22,465 nt of DNA, taken from Desulfurococcales archaeon (GTDB lineage: Archaea; Thermoproteota; Thermoprotei_A; Sulfolobales; NBVN01). The DNA lies in contig JAGDWE010000063.1 in assembly GCA_023255965.1 (NCBI GenBank), forward strand, positions 2,168 to 24,632. Reading direction: 5' to 3'. The position numbers were made by a program, and so were the translations under genes. The notes below the pieces were generated by a model. It worked only from the letters and a program-made list of their open reading frames with translations. It did not search any database and was not told the origin of the DNA. Every line of letters begins with the position of its first letter. The stretch's first letter is position 1. This document shows, one piece after another, positions 14,458-21,208 of this stretch.

Positions 14458-14548
14458 AATTCATCACTACAACTTCCAGATGGTAGATATTTAAAACTAA
14501 CTATAGCTATTTAATGCGCTATTTGATTACTACTAACGGTGTCTAACG
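14458..14548. promoter_or_regulatory. Divergent promoter region of lplA and lipS2
   Basis: A 91-nt gap with TATTTAAAAC (about 14488-14497), suitable as TATA box for lplA, and CTATTTAATGC (14507-14517), suitable for lipS2. The second would start transcription near 14538, just ahead of GGTG (14538-14541) and the proposed CTG start. Shared control of ligase and synthase is likely. Confidence 0.45.
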
Positions 14549-15439
14549 CTGATCTACATATTTGCAACATCGAATATCCATTATGAGATCCCCGAGGCAG
14601 GTATTTTAGGTAGAGACTTCCCATCAATAAGCATTACTGGGCGTAGATGTGATTTAAAATGTAAGCATTGCTATGGCAAGCTCCTTGAGAACATGTTAGC
14701 TTGTAATAAGCCTGAGGACTTAAATGCTGTGGCAATTAAGTTGAGGAGTAATGGAGTTAGAGGCGTATTAATTAGTGGGGGCTGCGACTTATTGGGTAGA
14801 GTTCCTTTTGAGGACTACATAGAGAGTATTAGGTACCTAAAGGAGTTGGGCTTTAAGGTGTATATACATTCAGGCATCGTAGACGACAATAGGGCAAGGT
14901 TACTTAAGGAGTCCGGGGTCGATGCAGTTTTAATCGATTTCGTAATTCATGAAGGCGCGATTAAGGAGGTACTAGGATTAGATGATGTTAATGCCTATCT
15001 AAGGAGTTTGAAGATATTAATGAGGCACTCATTAAATGTTATACCGCATGTAGTAATAGGCCTCTATAAAGGGCTTCCATCTAACGAATTTAAGGCTATT
15101 GACATACTAAGTAAGCTAAAGCCTAAGGCGGTAGTATTCGTGGTATTTACGCCATATCCTGGGACACCATACGAGGACTTAAAGCCGCCTAATGCTGATT
15201 ACGTGATTAAGGTACTTAAATACGGTAGATTAAAGCTTAGTGGGATACCACTAACGCTGGGTTGTATGAGGCCTAGGTATGAGGAGTATTTAGATGTAGA
15301 GCTTAAGGCTATAGAGTACGGTTTTAACGGATTAGCATTTCCATCAGGTCAGACAATAAATTACTTAGTCGTTAATGGCTTAAAATTCAGGGTAGTTAAT
15401 GAGTGTTGTGCATCCATATTCAATTACGTTGGGACGTAA
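14549..15439 (+). CDS. lipS2: Radical SAM lipoyl synthase component LipS2, apparent CTG start
   Basis: A radical SAM protein of about 296 aa that, with LipS1, would insert sulfur into protein-bound octanoyl groups (the two-protein archaeal lipoyl synthase described in Thermococcus). The cluster motif is Cys34-xxx-Cys38-xx-Cys41 (RRCDLKCKHC). The first in-frame ATG is 14693, after this motif, so it cannot be the real start. The frame is open upstream only to a TAA at 14534-14536, with no ATG, GTG or TTG. CTG 14549 is best placed: it sits 7 nt after GGTG (14539-14542 region) and the protein would begin (L/M)IYIFATSN, as radical SAM relatives do. A small frameshift in the N-terminus is the alternative. 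Later motifs: LISGGCDLLG, VVFTPYPGTPYE, GCMRPRY. The split of names between LipS1 and LipS2 is by size and motif and is tentative. Confidence 0.75.
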   Translation: MIYIFATSNIHYEIPEAGILGRDFPSISITGRRCDLKCKHCYGKLLENMLACNKPEDLNAVAIKLRSNGVRGVLISGGCDLLGRVPFEDYIESIRYLKELGFKVYIHSGIVDDNRARLLKESGVDAVLIDFVIHEGAIKEVLGLDDVNAYLRSLKILMRHSLNVIPHVVIGLYKGLPSNEFKAIDILSKLKPKAVVFVVFTPYPGTPYEDLKPPNADYVIKVLKYGRLKLSGIPLTLGCMRPRYEEYLDVELKAIEYGFNGLAFPSGQTINYLVVNGLKFRVVNECCASIFNYVGT

Positions 15440-15478
15440 AATTAATTAAGGACCTATTGACTAAATAAAGGGGGTTGG

Positions 15479-16612
15479 GTGAGCTATTCATCCGAGTCGC
15501 CAGATTACATTAGGTTAAGTACTGCTGCAGACATAATGCTTGGGTTCGCATCTGGCAGGTTCTTCAAGAACGCATTCCCATTCTGCATAAATCTACTTCT
15601 ACACTTCAATGATGGCTGTAAGGCTAATTGCCTGTACTGCGGTCAAGCTAGGGAGATAGCGTCATCACCTACATGCAAGACGCTAATACGTGTTGAATGG
15701 CCTTTAAGAGGGTTAAACGAGGTTATTGAAGCCATTAAGAAATTCGATCATAACGGCTGTTCTCTAAGGCCTTATAGGGTATGTGTGTCATCAATAACTA
15801 ATCCTAAGGCATTAAATGCTGAAATAGAGGTTATCAAGAGAATATATGATGCAACTAAACTACCTATATCTGCATTGATAACCCCCACAATCTTTACTAA
15901 GGAGGCTATGAAGAAATTGAGGGATGCTGGGGCTGAACGCATAGGTATAGCTATCGACTGCGCCAGCGAAGAACTATTCAACTTACTTAGAGGTGTGCAT
16001 GCTAGGAGCCCGCATAAATGGAGTAGATACCTAGAAGGGGTTGTTGAAGCTGTTGAAGTCTTTGGTAAGGGTAAAGTAGGTATTCACATAATAGTAGGCC
16101 TAGGTGAGAGCGAAAAAGACGCTGTTAGGCTTATTCAGTGGGCCCATGATGTAGGTGCGGAGACTCATTTATTCTCATTCTACCCTGAGGAAGGCTCAGT
16201 GCTCGATGGATGGGTTAGGCCGCCAATCAGCCAGTATAGGAGAGTACAATTAGCTAGATACTTAATTAACGCAGAATTAAGTAGGTATGAGTGGATGAAA
16301 TTCAATAATGAGGGCCAGATATCAGATTTTGGGGTTTCTAGGGGGGTATTGAATGAGGTTATTAATACTGGCCTGCCATTCGTAACCTCAGGGTGCCCTG
16401 GGTGTAACAGGCCTTATGCTAATGAGAGACCTAGTGAGAGACCACGTAACTATCCCTACATACCGAGGGGTAAGGAATTAAATATAATTATAAGAGAATT
16501 AAATACATATAAGCCATTTACCAACAATTTAAACGCGCTTATTGAATACCTTAGAGATAGGGTTAGCAAGGACTTACGTCAGCTATCTAGCCCTGAAGCA
16601 CTAACTCGCTGA
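15479..16612 (+). CDS. lipS1: Radical SAM lipoyl synthase component LipS1
   Basis: A biotin-synthase-like radical SAM protein of 377 aa. The cluster motif is Cys47-xxx-Cys51-xx-Cys54 (GCKANCLYCG), preceded by the characteristic TAADIMLGFASGRFFK (15-30). Near the C-terminus SGCPGCNRPYANERP (305-319) gives Cys306 and Cys309, likely part of the site of an auxiliary iron-sulfur cluster that supplies sulfur. In Thermococcus the LipS1/LipS2 pair replaces LipA. The GTG start at 15479 is supported by GGGGG (15470-15474) a few nt upstream. It follows lipS2 by 39 nt on the same strand. Its last 26 nt overlap the end of the convergent OsmC-like gene. The alternative reading, a true biotin synthase, is less likely next to lplA and a second radical SAM gene. 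Confidence 0.8.
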   Translation: MSYSSESPDYIRLSTAADIMLGFASGRFFKNAFPFCINLLLHFNDGCKANCLYCGQAREIASSPTCKTLIRVEWPLRGLNEVIEAIKKFDHNGCSLRPYRVCVSSITNPKALNAEIEVIKRIYDATKLPISALITPTIFTKEAMKKLRDAGAERIGIAIDCASEELFNLLRGVHARSPHKWSRYLEGVVEAVEVFGKGKVGIHIIVGLGESEKDAVRLIQWAHDVGAETHLFSFYPEEGSVLDGWVRPPISQYRRVQLARYLINAELSRYEWMKFNNEGQISDFGVSRGVLNEVINTGLPFVTSGCPGCNRPYANERPSERPRNYPYIPRGKELNIIIRELNTYKPFTNNLNALIEYLRDRVSKDLRQLSSPEALTR

Positions 16613-17117
16613 TTATTTCCTTAAATTCATTAACTTCATCAACGCATCTAATCGTTAACTTAACCTTAATGGGTATCCCCCTACTTACCGTGGATCCTAC
16701 AACCCATCCTTTTAAGACTCTGTCAACGAGTTTCGTGATATCTATACACCTAGCCTCAGATATAAGGCTTATCTCCATCTTTAATTCCCTAAATCCTGAT
16801 CCAAATTTATCAGGCATAATAAACCCCCTAATATCGAACGAACCCTCACTGAACACCTCAACCCGGTCTATGGGTAACCTATGCCTTCTGGCATGCAACT
16901 TAAGCGTAACTATGAAGCAACTACTTAATGAGGTGAGGAACAACTCGATGGGGTTCGGCGCCCTCCCCAGACCGCCTACTGCCTTGGGTTCATCAACCCT
17001 TACCTCATGACCTTCAGCAGTATATGACCTAGTTAGTAAGTCATCTCCTTCGGAAATCGAATAAGTGCTGAAGACGTAGTTAAATTCCCTAACGGCTATA
17101 TTTGGTTTTAAGTACAT
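16587..17117 (-). CDS. OsmC-like protein lacking the second redox cysteine
   Basis: A 176-aa OsmC/Ohr-fold protein. GGLGRAPNPIELFLTSLSSCF (48-68) is the family signature with the peroxidatic-type Cys67. In peroxide-reducing members a second cysteine occurs in a CPV-type motif near residue 138; here the site reads LKGWVVGSTVSRGIPI, so Trp-Val replaces Cys-Pro. Other cysteines (Cys124 and one at about 158) are not in the usual place. It may use a different thiol chemistry or have a non-peroxidase role. OsmC/Ohr proteins are known to be reduced through lipoylated proteins in bacteria, which makes its place next to lipS1/lipS2/lplA suggestive. Start ATG 17117 follows GGTGGT by 4 nt. Confidence 0.8.
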   Translation of the reverse strand: MYLKPNIAVREFNYVFSTYSISEGDDLLTRSYTAEGHEVRVDEPKAVGGLGRAPNPIELFLTSLSSCFIVTLKLHARRHRLPIDRVEVFSEGSFDIRGFIMPDKFGSGFRELKMEISLISEARCIDITKLVDRVLKGWVVGSTVSRGIPIKVKLTIRCVDEVNEFKEIISELVLQG

Positions 17118-17291
17118 AATACCACCAATTAATAAATTCGAGCAACTTAATTACCTTTTACAGTCGTTATTAAACTTTATACGGATCACTGAAAGTTAGG
17201 GCTTCCAAGGCATACCAAACACTATTTCCCTGAATCAAAGTAACTCCATCACCGGCGGTATGGGCATTTTAGTAAGTCTTCTACAAGGCAT

Positions 17292-17498
17292 TTGATTAAT
17301 TCCATAAAGTTGTCTATTATCGAAGCAGATTTGTTGAGTAGGGATAACGGACACGTACTTATTAGGTACAAAGCACATGCTGATAGAAGCGATATTGCTA
17401 GGCTATACAGGTTGGGAACCTATATAAAAAGTCCGTTAAGGCAAGGCCTGGGAGTAGATGATTATATTACCACCTCAGCTTCTATGAGCGTAGATTAA
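17292..17498 (+). CDS. Doubtful 68-aa ORF
   Basis: An open frame from TTG 17292 with a protein-like composition (LLSRDNGHVLIRYKAHADR, then RLYRLGTYIKSPLRQGLG). There is no convincing Shine-Dalgarno and no family I recognise. It could be the end of a lost gene, since the frame is open back to about 17240 without a better start. Confidence 0.2.
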   Translation: MINSIKLSIIEADLLSRDNGHVLIRYKAHADRSDIARLYRLGTYIKSPLRQGLGVDDYITTSASMSVD

Positions 17499-17514
17499 CC
17501 CAAAACTTCTCTAT

Positions 17515-17556
17515 CCCCCGCAACAGCATACATATCGCCATTAAGGCGGAAGGGGG
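17515..17556. repeat. Nested GC-rich hairpin near the end of the CBS regulator gene
   Basis: CCCCC (17515-17519) can pair with GGGGG (17552-17556), enclosing CGCC (17536-17539) with GGCG (17545-17548). It stands out from AT-rich surroundings. It lies about 40 nt beyond the stop of the minus-strand CBS gene, so a 3' structure or an unrecognised small RNA is possible. Confidence 0.3.
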
Positions 17557-17595
17557 CTAGGCCTTAAAAGAGCTATGATTCCTACGGCAAGGTAA

Positions 17596-18486
17596 TTAGG
17601 TAGAGTGGAATCCAGCAATACGGTTTAGAATATCCGTACGTGTAATTATACCTATGGGCTTTCCGTCATAGACGATTATAATTCTACCTGTGTTATTTTT
17701 TACCATCTTATCTATGATCTCATATATATCCTCATCTGGTGTTGCGGTAACTATATTTGTCCGCATGTACTTAGTTACTGGAGCATCGACATCGTTATTT
17801 ATTAACGCCCTAATCACATCCGCGCTCGTTATCATCCCTACCAACTTACCTGAACCCTCTATCACTGGCAACCCCCTAACATTTTCGGCTGACAGTATTT
17901 TAGCTATATCCCTAACTGACGCATCCGTAGTCGTCGTTATTAATCTGCGTGACTTAAGTAGAGACTTAACGGGCTCTCTAGGAATGCTAATTAAGCTCTC
18001 GACCTCAACGACCAATTCGCTCCTAAACATATCAACCAGTAGTACAATCCCACTTAAGACTAACCTGGATATAGGCAAAGGACCGACGGATATCCTATCG
18101 CCGACCTTAAGTGAGTTTATATCCCCTGCCACTTTAAGTACCGCCTTACTTGAGTAGGGATTCGTTAAATCAATCAACTCAACGTTCAATACATGTATAT
18201 TGATTTCAGAGCCATCCTTCCTAACCTTAGTGAAGGGCCCCGTCTCCTCATATATCAACTTTAGGTAGCTGTAGGCTTTAGGAGTTGGCTTATATCCTCC
18301 ATTAGGTCCTGTCTTACTTTCAACTAATCCAGCCGATTTAAGACCCAATATAACATTCCTTATGGTGCCGTCATCCCTCTTTAATGCCTTCGCTATCTCA
18401 GTACTTTTAATTAATCTCTGCGCTTTAACGTATAGGCTAACTAATGTTTGAAGTACCTCACGCTGTGTGTATGAGAGCTCAGCCAT
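17596..18486 (-). CDS. Winged-helix regulator with tandem CBS domains
   Basis: A 296-aa cytoplasmic protein. Residues 1-75 form a winged helix (STEIAKALKRDDGTIRNVIL as recognition region, then GGYKPTPKAYSYL as wing). A beta-rich middle (about 92-165) of unknown fold follows, then two CBS motifs, about 178-235 (AENVRGLPVIEGSGKLVGMI, SADVIRAL) and 238-294 (NNTGRIIIVYDGKPIGIITR, TDILNRI). CBS pairs bind adenosine nucleotides or SAM, so this looks like a regulator that responds to such a ligand. Similar HTH-CBS proteins are widespread in archaea; targets are unknown. Start ATG 18486 has GGTGAG 5 nt upstream and an A/T box at about 18506-18522. Confidence 0.85.
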   Translation of the reverse strand: MAELSYTQREVLQTLVSLYVKAQRLIKSTEIAKALKRDDGTIRNVILGLKSAGLVESKTGPNGGYKPTPKAYSYLKLIYEETGPFTKVRKDGSEINIHVLNVELIDLTNPYSSKAVLKVAGDINSLKVGDRISVGPLPISRLVLSGIVLLVDMFRSELVVEVESLISIPREPVKSLLKSRRLITTTTDASVRDIAKILSAENVRGLPVIEGSGKLVGMITSADVIRALINNDVDAPVTKYMRTNIVTATPDEDIYEIIDKMVKNNTGRIIIVYDGKPIGIITRTDILNRIAGFHST

Positions 18487-18574
18487 ATTTGCTCACCGTA
18501 TTATCACATCTTATTAAATTAATAATTCTGTTATAAATTTTATCATAATTTAGGGTAAACAACATAAATTCTTA

Positions 18575-18619
18575 AATTACAACTAAAAGCCCTGCCCTTT
18601 AGGGCGAGGAGGAGGTCAG
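18575..18619 (+). repeat. Solo hairpin repeat, copy C (IS605-end-like)
   Basis: ATTACAACTAAAAGCCCTGC followed by CCTTTAGGGCGAGGAGGAGGTCAG. The hairpin GCCCTTTAGGGC is at 18594-18605. The left part matches copy A and the right end AGGAGGTCAG matches copy B exactly, so it links the two. It lies between two minus-strand genes, 7 nt from the DUF2192-like stop. No transposase is near. Confidence 0.55.
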
Positions 18620-18625
18620 AGCATG

Positions 18626-19330
18626 CTACTTAAGCACCTTATCTAGGGTTTTCTTGGGTATGTTAAATAATACCCTAGCTATTTCCCTTATGTATCTATC
18701 TGATGGTACGGACTTACTTACCCCTATATCAAGTAATAGTAGCTGCTTTGTTATCTCCTTCTTCATTTTATCCCTAATAACCCCATTTGCGATATCTGAT
18801 GAGATCTTAATAGCTACGAAGAACTTAGTGAACCTTCTTATAGCCTCAACGTACTCCGGGAAGGCTCCAGCAACCTTCCTTAACATCTTAACAACGTAGT
18901 CGTGCTGAACGAAGTCAAGATAGTAGAGCACGATTATGAATCTTAAAACCCTGGCAACGTCCACTTCGGCTACATCTCTGCTTAAAATGCTCCTCCAGGC
19001 ATCCTTAATGTTATTTACATCGCTGGATTCAGCGGCTCTCACCAATTCGTCGTATACCATCTCAACGCTGAATACGGACTTGAATTTATCTGGATAGTCT
19101 TTATCTATACCAAGACCTCTAGTTCCTACGATATATAATGATATTAATTCCTTCTCATAAATGTCGGGAGGTTTTGAGGTTCCCCTAAACGGTTCTATAC
19201 CCTCCTTCTCAAAGTGCTTCCTTAACGCCTCAACAGCATCACTTCTGGTTGGATTATCCATAGCTAGCAGTACGCCCAAGACGTCGATGTATACCTTAAC
19301 CCTTTTTCTCTTTAAACTCAAATCAATCAC
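18626..19330 (-). CDS. Conserved crenarchaeal protein, DUF2192-like
   Basis: A 234-aa, mostly alpha-helical, charged, soluble protein with no catalytic motif I recognise. The N-terminal part (RVKVYIDVLGVLLAMDNPTR, then FRGTSKPPDIYEKELISLY) resembles the uncharacterised DUF2192 family of Thermoproteota, recalled from memory and not searched. No function is known. The start is GTG 19330, placed about 30 nt after a TATA-like AGTTTAATTAAC (19354-19365, minus), consistent with a leaderless transcript. Divergent from the JAMM cluster. Confidence 0.65.
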   Translation of the reverse strand: MIDLSLKRKRVKVYIDVLGVLLAMDNPTRSDAVEALRKHFEKEGIEPFRGTSKPPDIYEKELISLYIVGTRGLGIDKDYPDKFKSVFSVEMVYDELVRAAESSDVNNIKDAWRSILSRDVAEVDVARVLRFIIVLYYLDFVQHDYVVKMLRKVAGAFPEYVEAIRRFTKFFVAIKISSDIANGVIRDKMKKEITKQLLLLDIGVSKSVPSDRYIREIARVLFNIPKKTLDKVLK

Positions 19331-19461
19331 TAGGAATTCAAGTTTATTTCAAGTTAATTAAACTTTACACTTTTTAGTATCAAGAGCTATGTGTCGATGT
19401 CATTGCTATGCTGTTGCATAACGCTTATTAGGCATATCCGATTCTAATCATCGGTGTTGAG

Positions 19462-19710
19462 ATGATTAAAGTGAATACCGAGAAGATATACCTAGTTAAG
19501 GACGGGTCTAGCCGATACCTAGTTGAGGTGATCAGATCGATGGGAGGTAGGTTATACATTGCCCTGCATAAGGATATGGTCGCTAAGTATGCTAAGGGTG
19601 ATGAGGTTAAGGAGTGGTCTTATGATGTAGGTAGGGCAGAGGAGGTGGAGTTTGAGGCCCTTCCAGCAAATATTAGGAGGGCCATTTCACTAAACTTAAG
19701 GAAACTATGA
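19462..19710 (+). CDS. 82-aa protein coupled to the JAMM protease gene
   Basis: A small soluble protein of unknown function: beta-rich start (TEKIYLVKDGSSRYLVEVIR), acidic middle and a basic helical end (ALPANIRRAISLNLRKL). It does not end in GlyGly, so it is not an obvious ubiquitin-like modifier. Its stop overlaps the ATG of the JAMM gene (ATGA at 19707-19710), which argues for translation together and a functional link. GGTG (19453-19456) precedes ATG 19462, and CGCTTATTAGG (about 19422-19432) is a candidate TATA box. Confidence 0.75.
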   Translation: MIKVNTEKIYLVKDGSSRYLVEVIRSMGGRLYIALHKDMVAKYAKGDEVKEWSYDVGRAEEVEFEALPANIRRAISLNLRKL

Positions 19711-20117
19711 TGAAGCACGTAATCATCCCTTATGATTTATTGATGACCTTCGTCAGCATCATGAAGCAGGCAGAAAGTGAAGTGGTTGGTTTCCTGATAG
19801 GTAGTAAAGCAGGTGATGCGATAATTGTTAACGAATTAATTCTATGTGAAAATGAGGATAGATCGCCGTATTCATTTAAAGTGCATCCCAATGCCGTGCT
19901 TAAGGCTCATGAAATTGCTGAAAGTTACGGATTAGACATAATAGCAATTATACACTCACATCCAGGGCCTCCATACCCGAGCGTTATGGACTTAGGTGGG
20001 ATGAAATTATGGGGTATTCCATGGATTATAGTTGATAGGCTTAGTCATGAAGTAAGAGCATGGGAATTAAATGGAGGTAAGGCCGTGGAGTTAGAGCTCA
20101 TGTCGACTCCCAAATAA
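19707..20117 (+). CDS. JAMM/MPN+ metalloprotease
   Basis: A 136-aa single-domain protein of the JAMM (Mov34/MPN) family, zinc-dependent isopeptidases that include Rpn11 and archaeal enzymes removing ubiquitin-like SAMP proteins. Zinc ligands and catalytic residues are seen: Glu25 (ESEVVGFL), His83 and His85 (IHSHPGPPYPSVMD), Ser92 and Asp95. The spacing between the second His and Ser is 6 residues, one less than the classical H-x-H-x7-S-x2-D, though all residues are present. Start may be ATG 19707 or the next codon 19710. It is coupled to the upstream 82-aa gene and followed by an HtpX-like protease, suggesting a protein-turnover group; its substrate is not known. Confidence 0.88.
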   Translation: MMKHVIIPYDLLMTFVSIMKQAESEVVGFLIGSKAGDAIIVNELILCENEDRSPYSFKVHPNAVLKAHEIAESYGLDIIAIIHSHPGPPYPSVMDLGGMKLWGIPWIIVDRLSHEVRAWELNGGKAVELELMSTPK

Positions 20118-20172
20118 ATTATAAATTTTGTATTGTATGGGAATATTAAGTGGGTTAAGTGGGGGTGGGTTA

Positions 20173-21156
20173 ATGTCGGAAAGGAGCACATTACTTAGGC
20201 TTAAGATGAATATGTATGCAACCATAGCTTTAATCATATCAGTAAGTACTCTGCTACTCACGGCAATATTCTATGCCTTGATCCCAGACGTTGATATCGG
20301 GGTATTGCTCTACGGGTCATTAGTATTTATAATATTTATCCACATAATCCAATGGTTGTTAGGACCTAAAATAATTGAAGCGATGTATAGGACGAAGCCT
20401 ATTCCTCCAGACCTCTCATGGCTTAATGACCTAGTTAGCAACATAGCGATTAAAAGCGGTTTAAGGAGAGTTCCTAAGGTAATGATTGCAAACATTGACG
20501 TGCCTAATGCCTTCGCATACGGTAATGTATTTACGGGATACAAGGTTGCAGTGACTCGAGGCTTGTTGGACAACTTGCCTAGAGATGAGGTCGAGGCAGT
20601 GGTAGCTCATGAGGTTGGCCATATAAAGCATAGGGATGTTGAGGTCATGATGATTATAAGCATACTCCCAGCCCTTATATATTGGCTAGGACAGGTACTA
20701 TATAGATACGGGTTCCTTTCAGGCTTAGCCGGTAGGAGGGAGAGGAACGCATCGCCATTAATAATGGTATTACTCGGCATGGGTTTAATAGCTATCGGCT
20801 TCATATTTAATCTATTCGTACTACACGTAAGCAGATTAAGGGAGTATTATGCAGACAGTCATGCAGCAACCGTAGTTAACAGAGGCGCGTTAAAGCTTCA
20901 AAGGGCCTTAGCTAGGATAATAGTTGCATCGGAGGGTGTGAGAAGAATGCGTCCTAATAGCTTAACGTCGATCAGCAAGTTTAAGGCGCTACTTATATCT
21001 GATCCGGAGTTAAGATTAGGCGGTAGAAGGTTCTATGACATCGATGAGGTCGTTGAATACATCAAGAGCGTTAGATCGTTTACTCCCTTAGAAATATTCT
21101 CAACCCACCCAGATCCAGCGAAGAGGCTGAGGTTCTTAGATAGGTTCAAGCGATAA
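20173..21156 (+). CDS. htpX: HtpX-like membrane metalloprotease (M48 family)
   Basis: A membrane-bound zinc protease for quality control of membrane proteins. From ATG 20173 the protein has 327 aa: two N-terminal membrane helices (about 13-35 and 43-65), the zinc motif HEVGH (146-150), two further hydrophobic segments (about 160-180 and 195-220) and the third ligand Glu224 in LREYYADSHAA. I choose 20173 over in-frame TTG 20128 and ATG 20137 because GGGGGTGGG (20161-20169) is just upstream and a TATA-like ATAAATTTTG (20121-20130) covers the earlier TTG. It follows the JAMM gene by 55 nt with its own promoter. The SNTHPDPAKR-type end is present as STHPDPAKRL. Confidence 0.9.
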   Translation: MSERSTLLRLKMNMYATIALIISVSTLLLTAIFYALIPDVDIGVLLYGSLVFIIFIHIIQWLLGPKIIEAMYRTKPIPPDLSWLNDLVSNIAIKSGLRRVPKVMIANIDVPNAFAYGNVFTGYKVAVTRGLLDNLPRDEVEAVVAHEVGHIKHRDVEVMMIISILPALIYWLGQVLYRYGFLSGLAGRRERNASPLIMVLLGMGLIAIGFIFNLFVLHVSRLREYYADSHAATVVNRGALKLQRALARIIVASEGVRRMRPNSLTSISKFKALLISDPELRLGGRRFYDIDEVVEYIKSVRSFTPLEIFSTHPDPAKRLRFLDRFKR

Positions 21157-21208
21157 TTCTTAAGTATTTAAAGGCCTTCGAAACTAACTAAGCCCGGTGA
21201 TTTAGTAG

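Larger units (their letters stand above)
17118..17595. other. Intergenic stretch with one doubtful ORF and a nested hairpin
   Basis: About 480 nt between the OsmC-like gene and the end of the CBS regulator gene. It contains the OsmC promoter side, a doubtful 68-aa frame (17292-17498) and a GC-rich nested hairpin at 17515-17556. No tRNA or C/D-box RNA could be recognised. Confidence 0.4.

Noticed and set aside
14693..15439. LipS2 starting at ATG 14693
   Set aside because: This start would remove the CxxxCxxC iron-sulfur motif at 14648-14671, which is in the same open frame.
17292..17498. Box C/D guide RNA around 17456-17500 (AGATGATTA)
   Set aside because: The C-box-like sequence is imperfect, and I could not find a properly spaced CTGA D box.
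20128..20172. HtpX start at TTG 20128 or ATG 20137
   Set aside because: A TATA-like box overlaps these positions, and a strong Shine-Dalgarno precedes ATG 20173.
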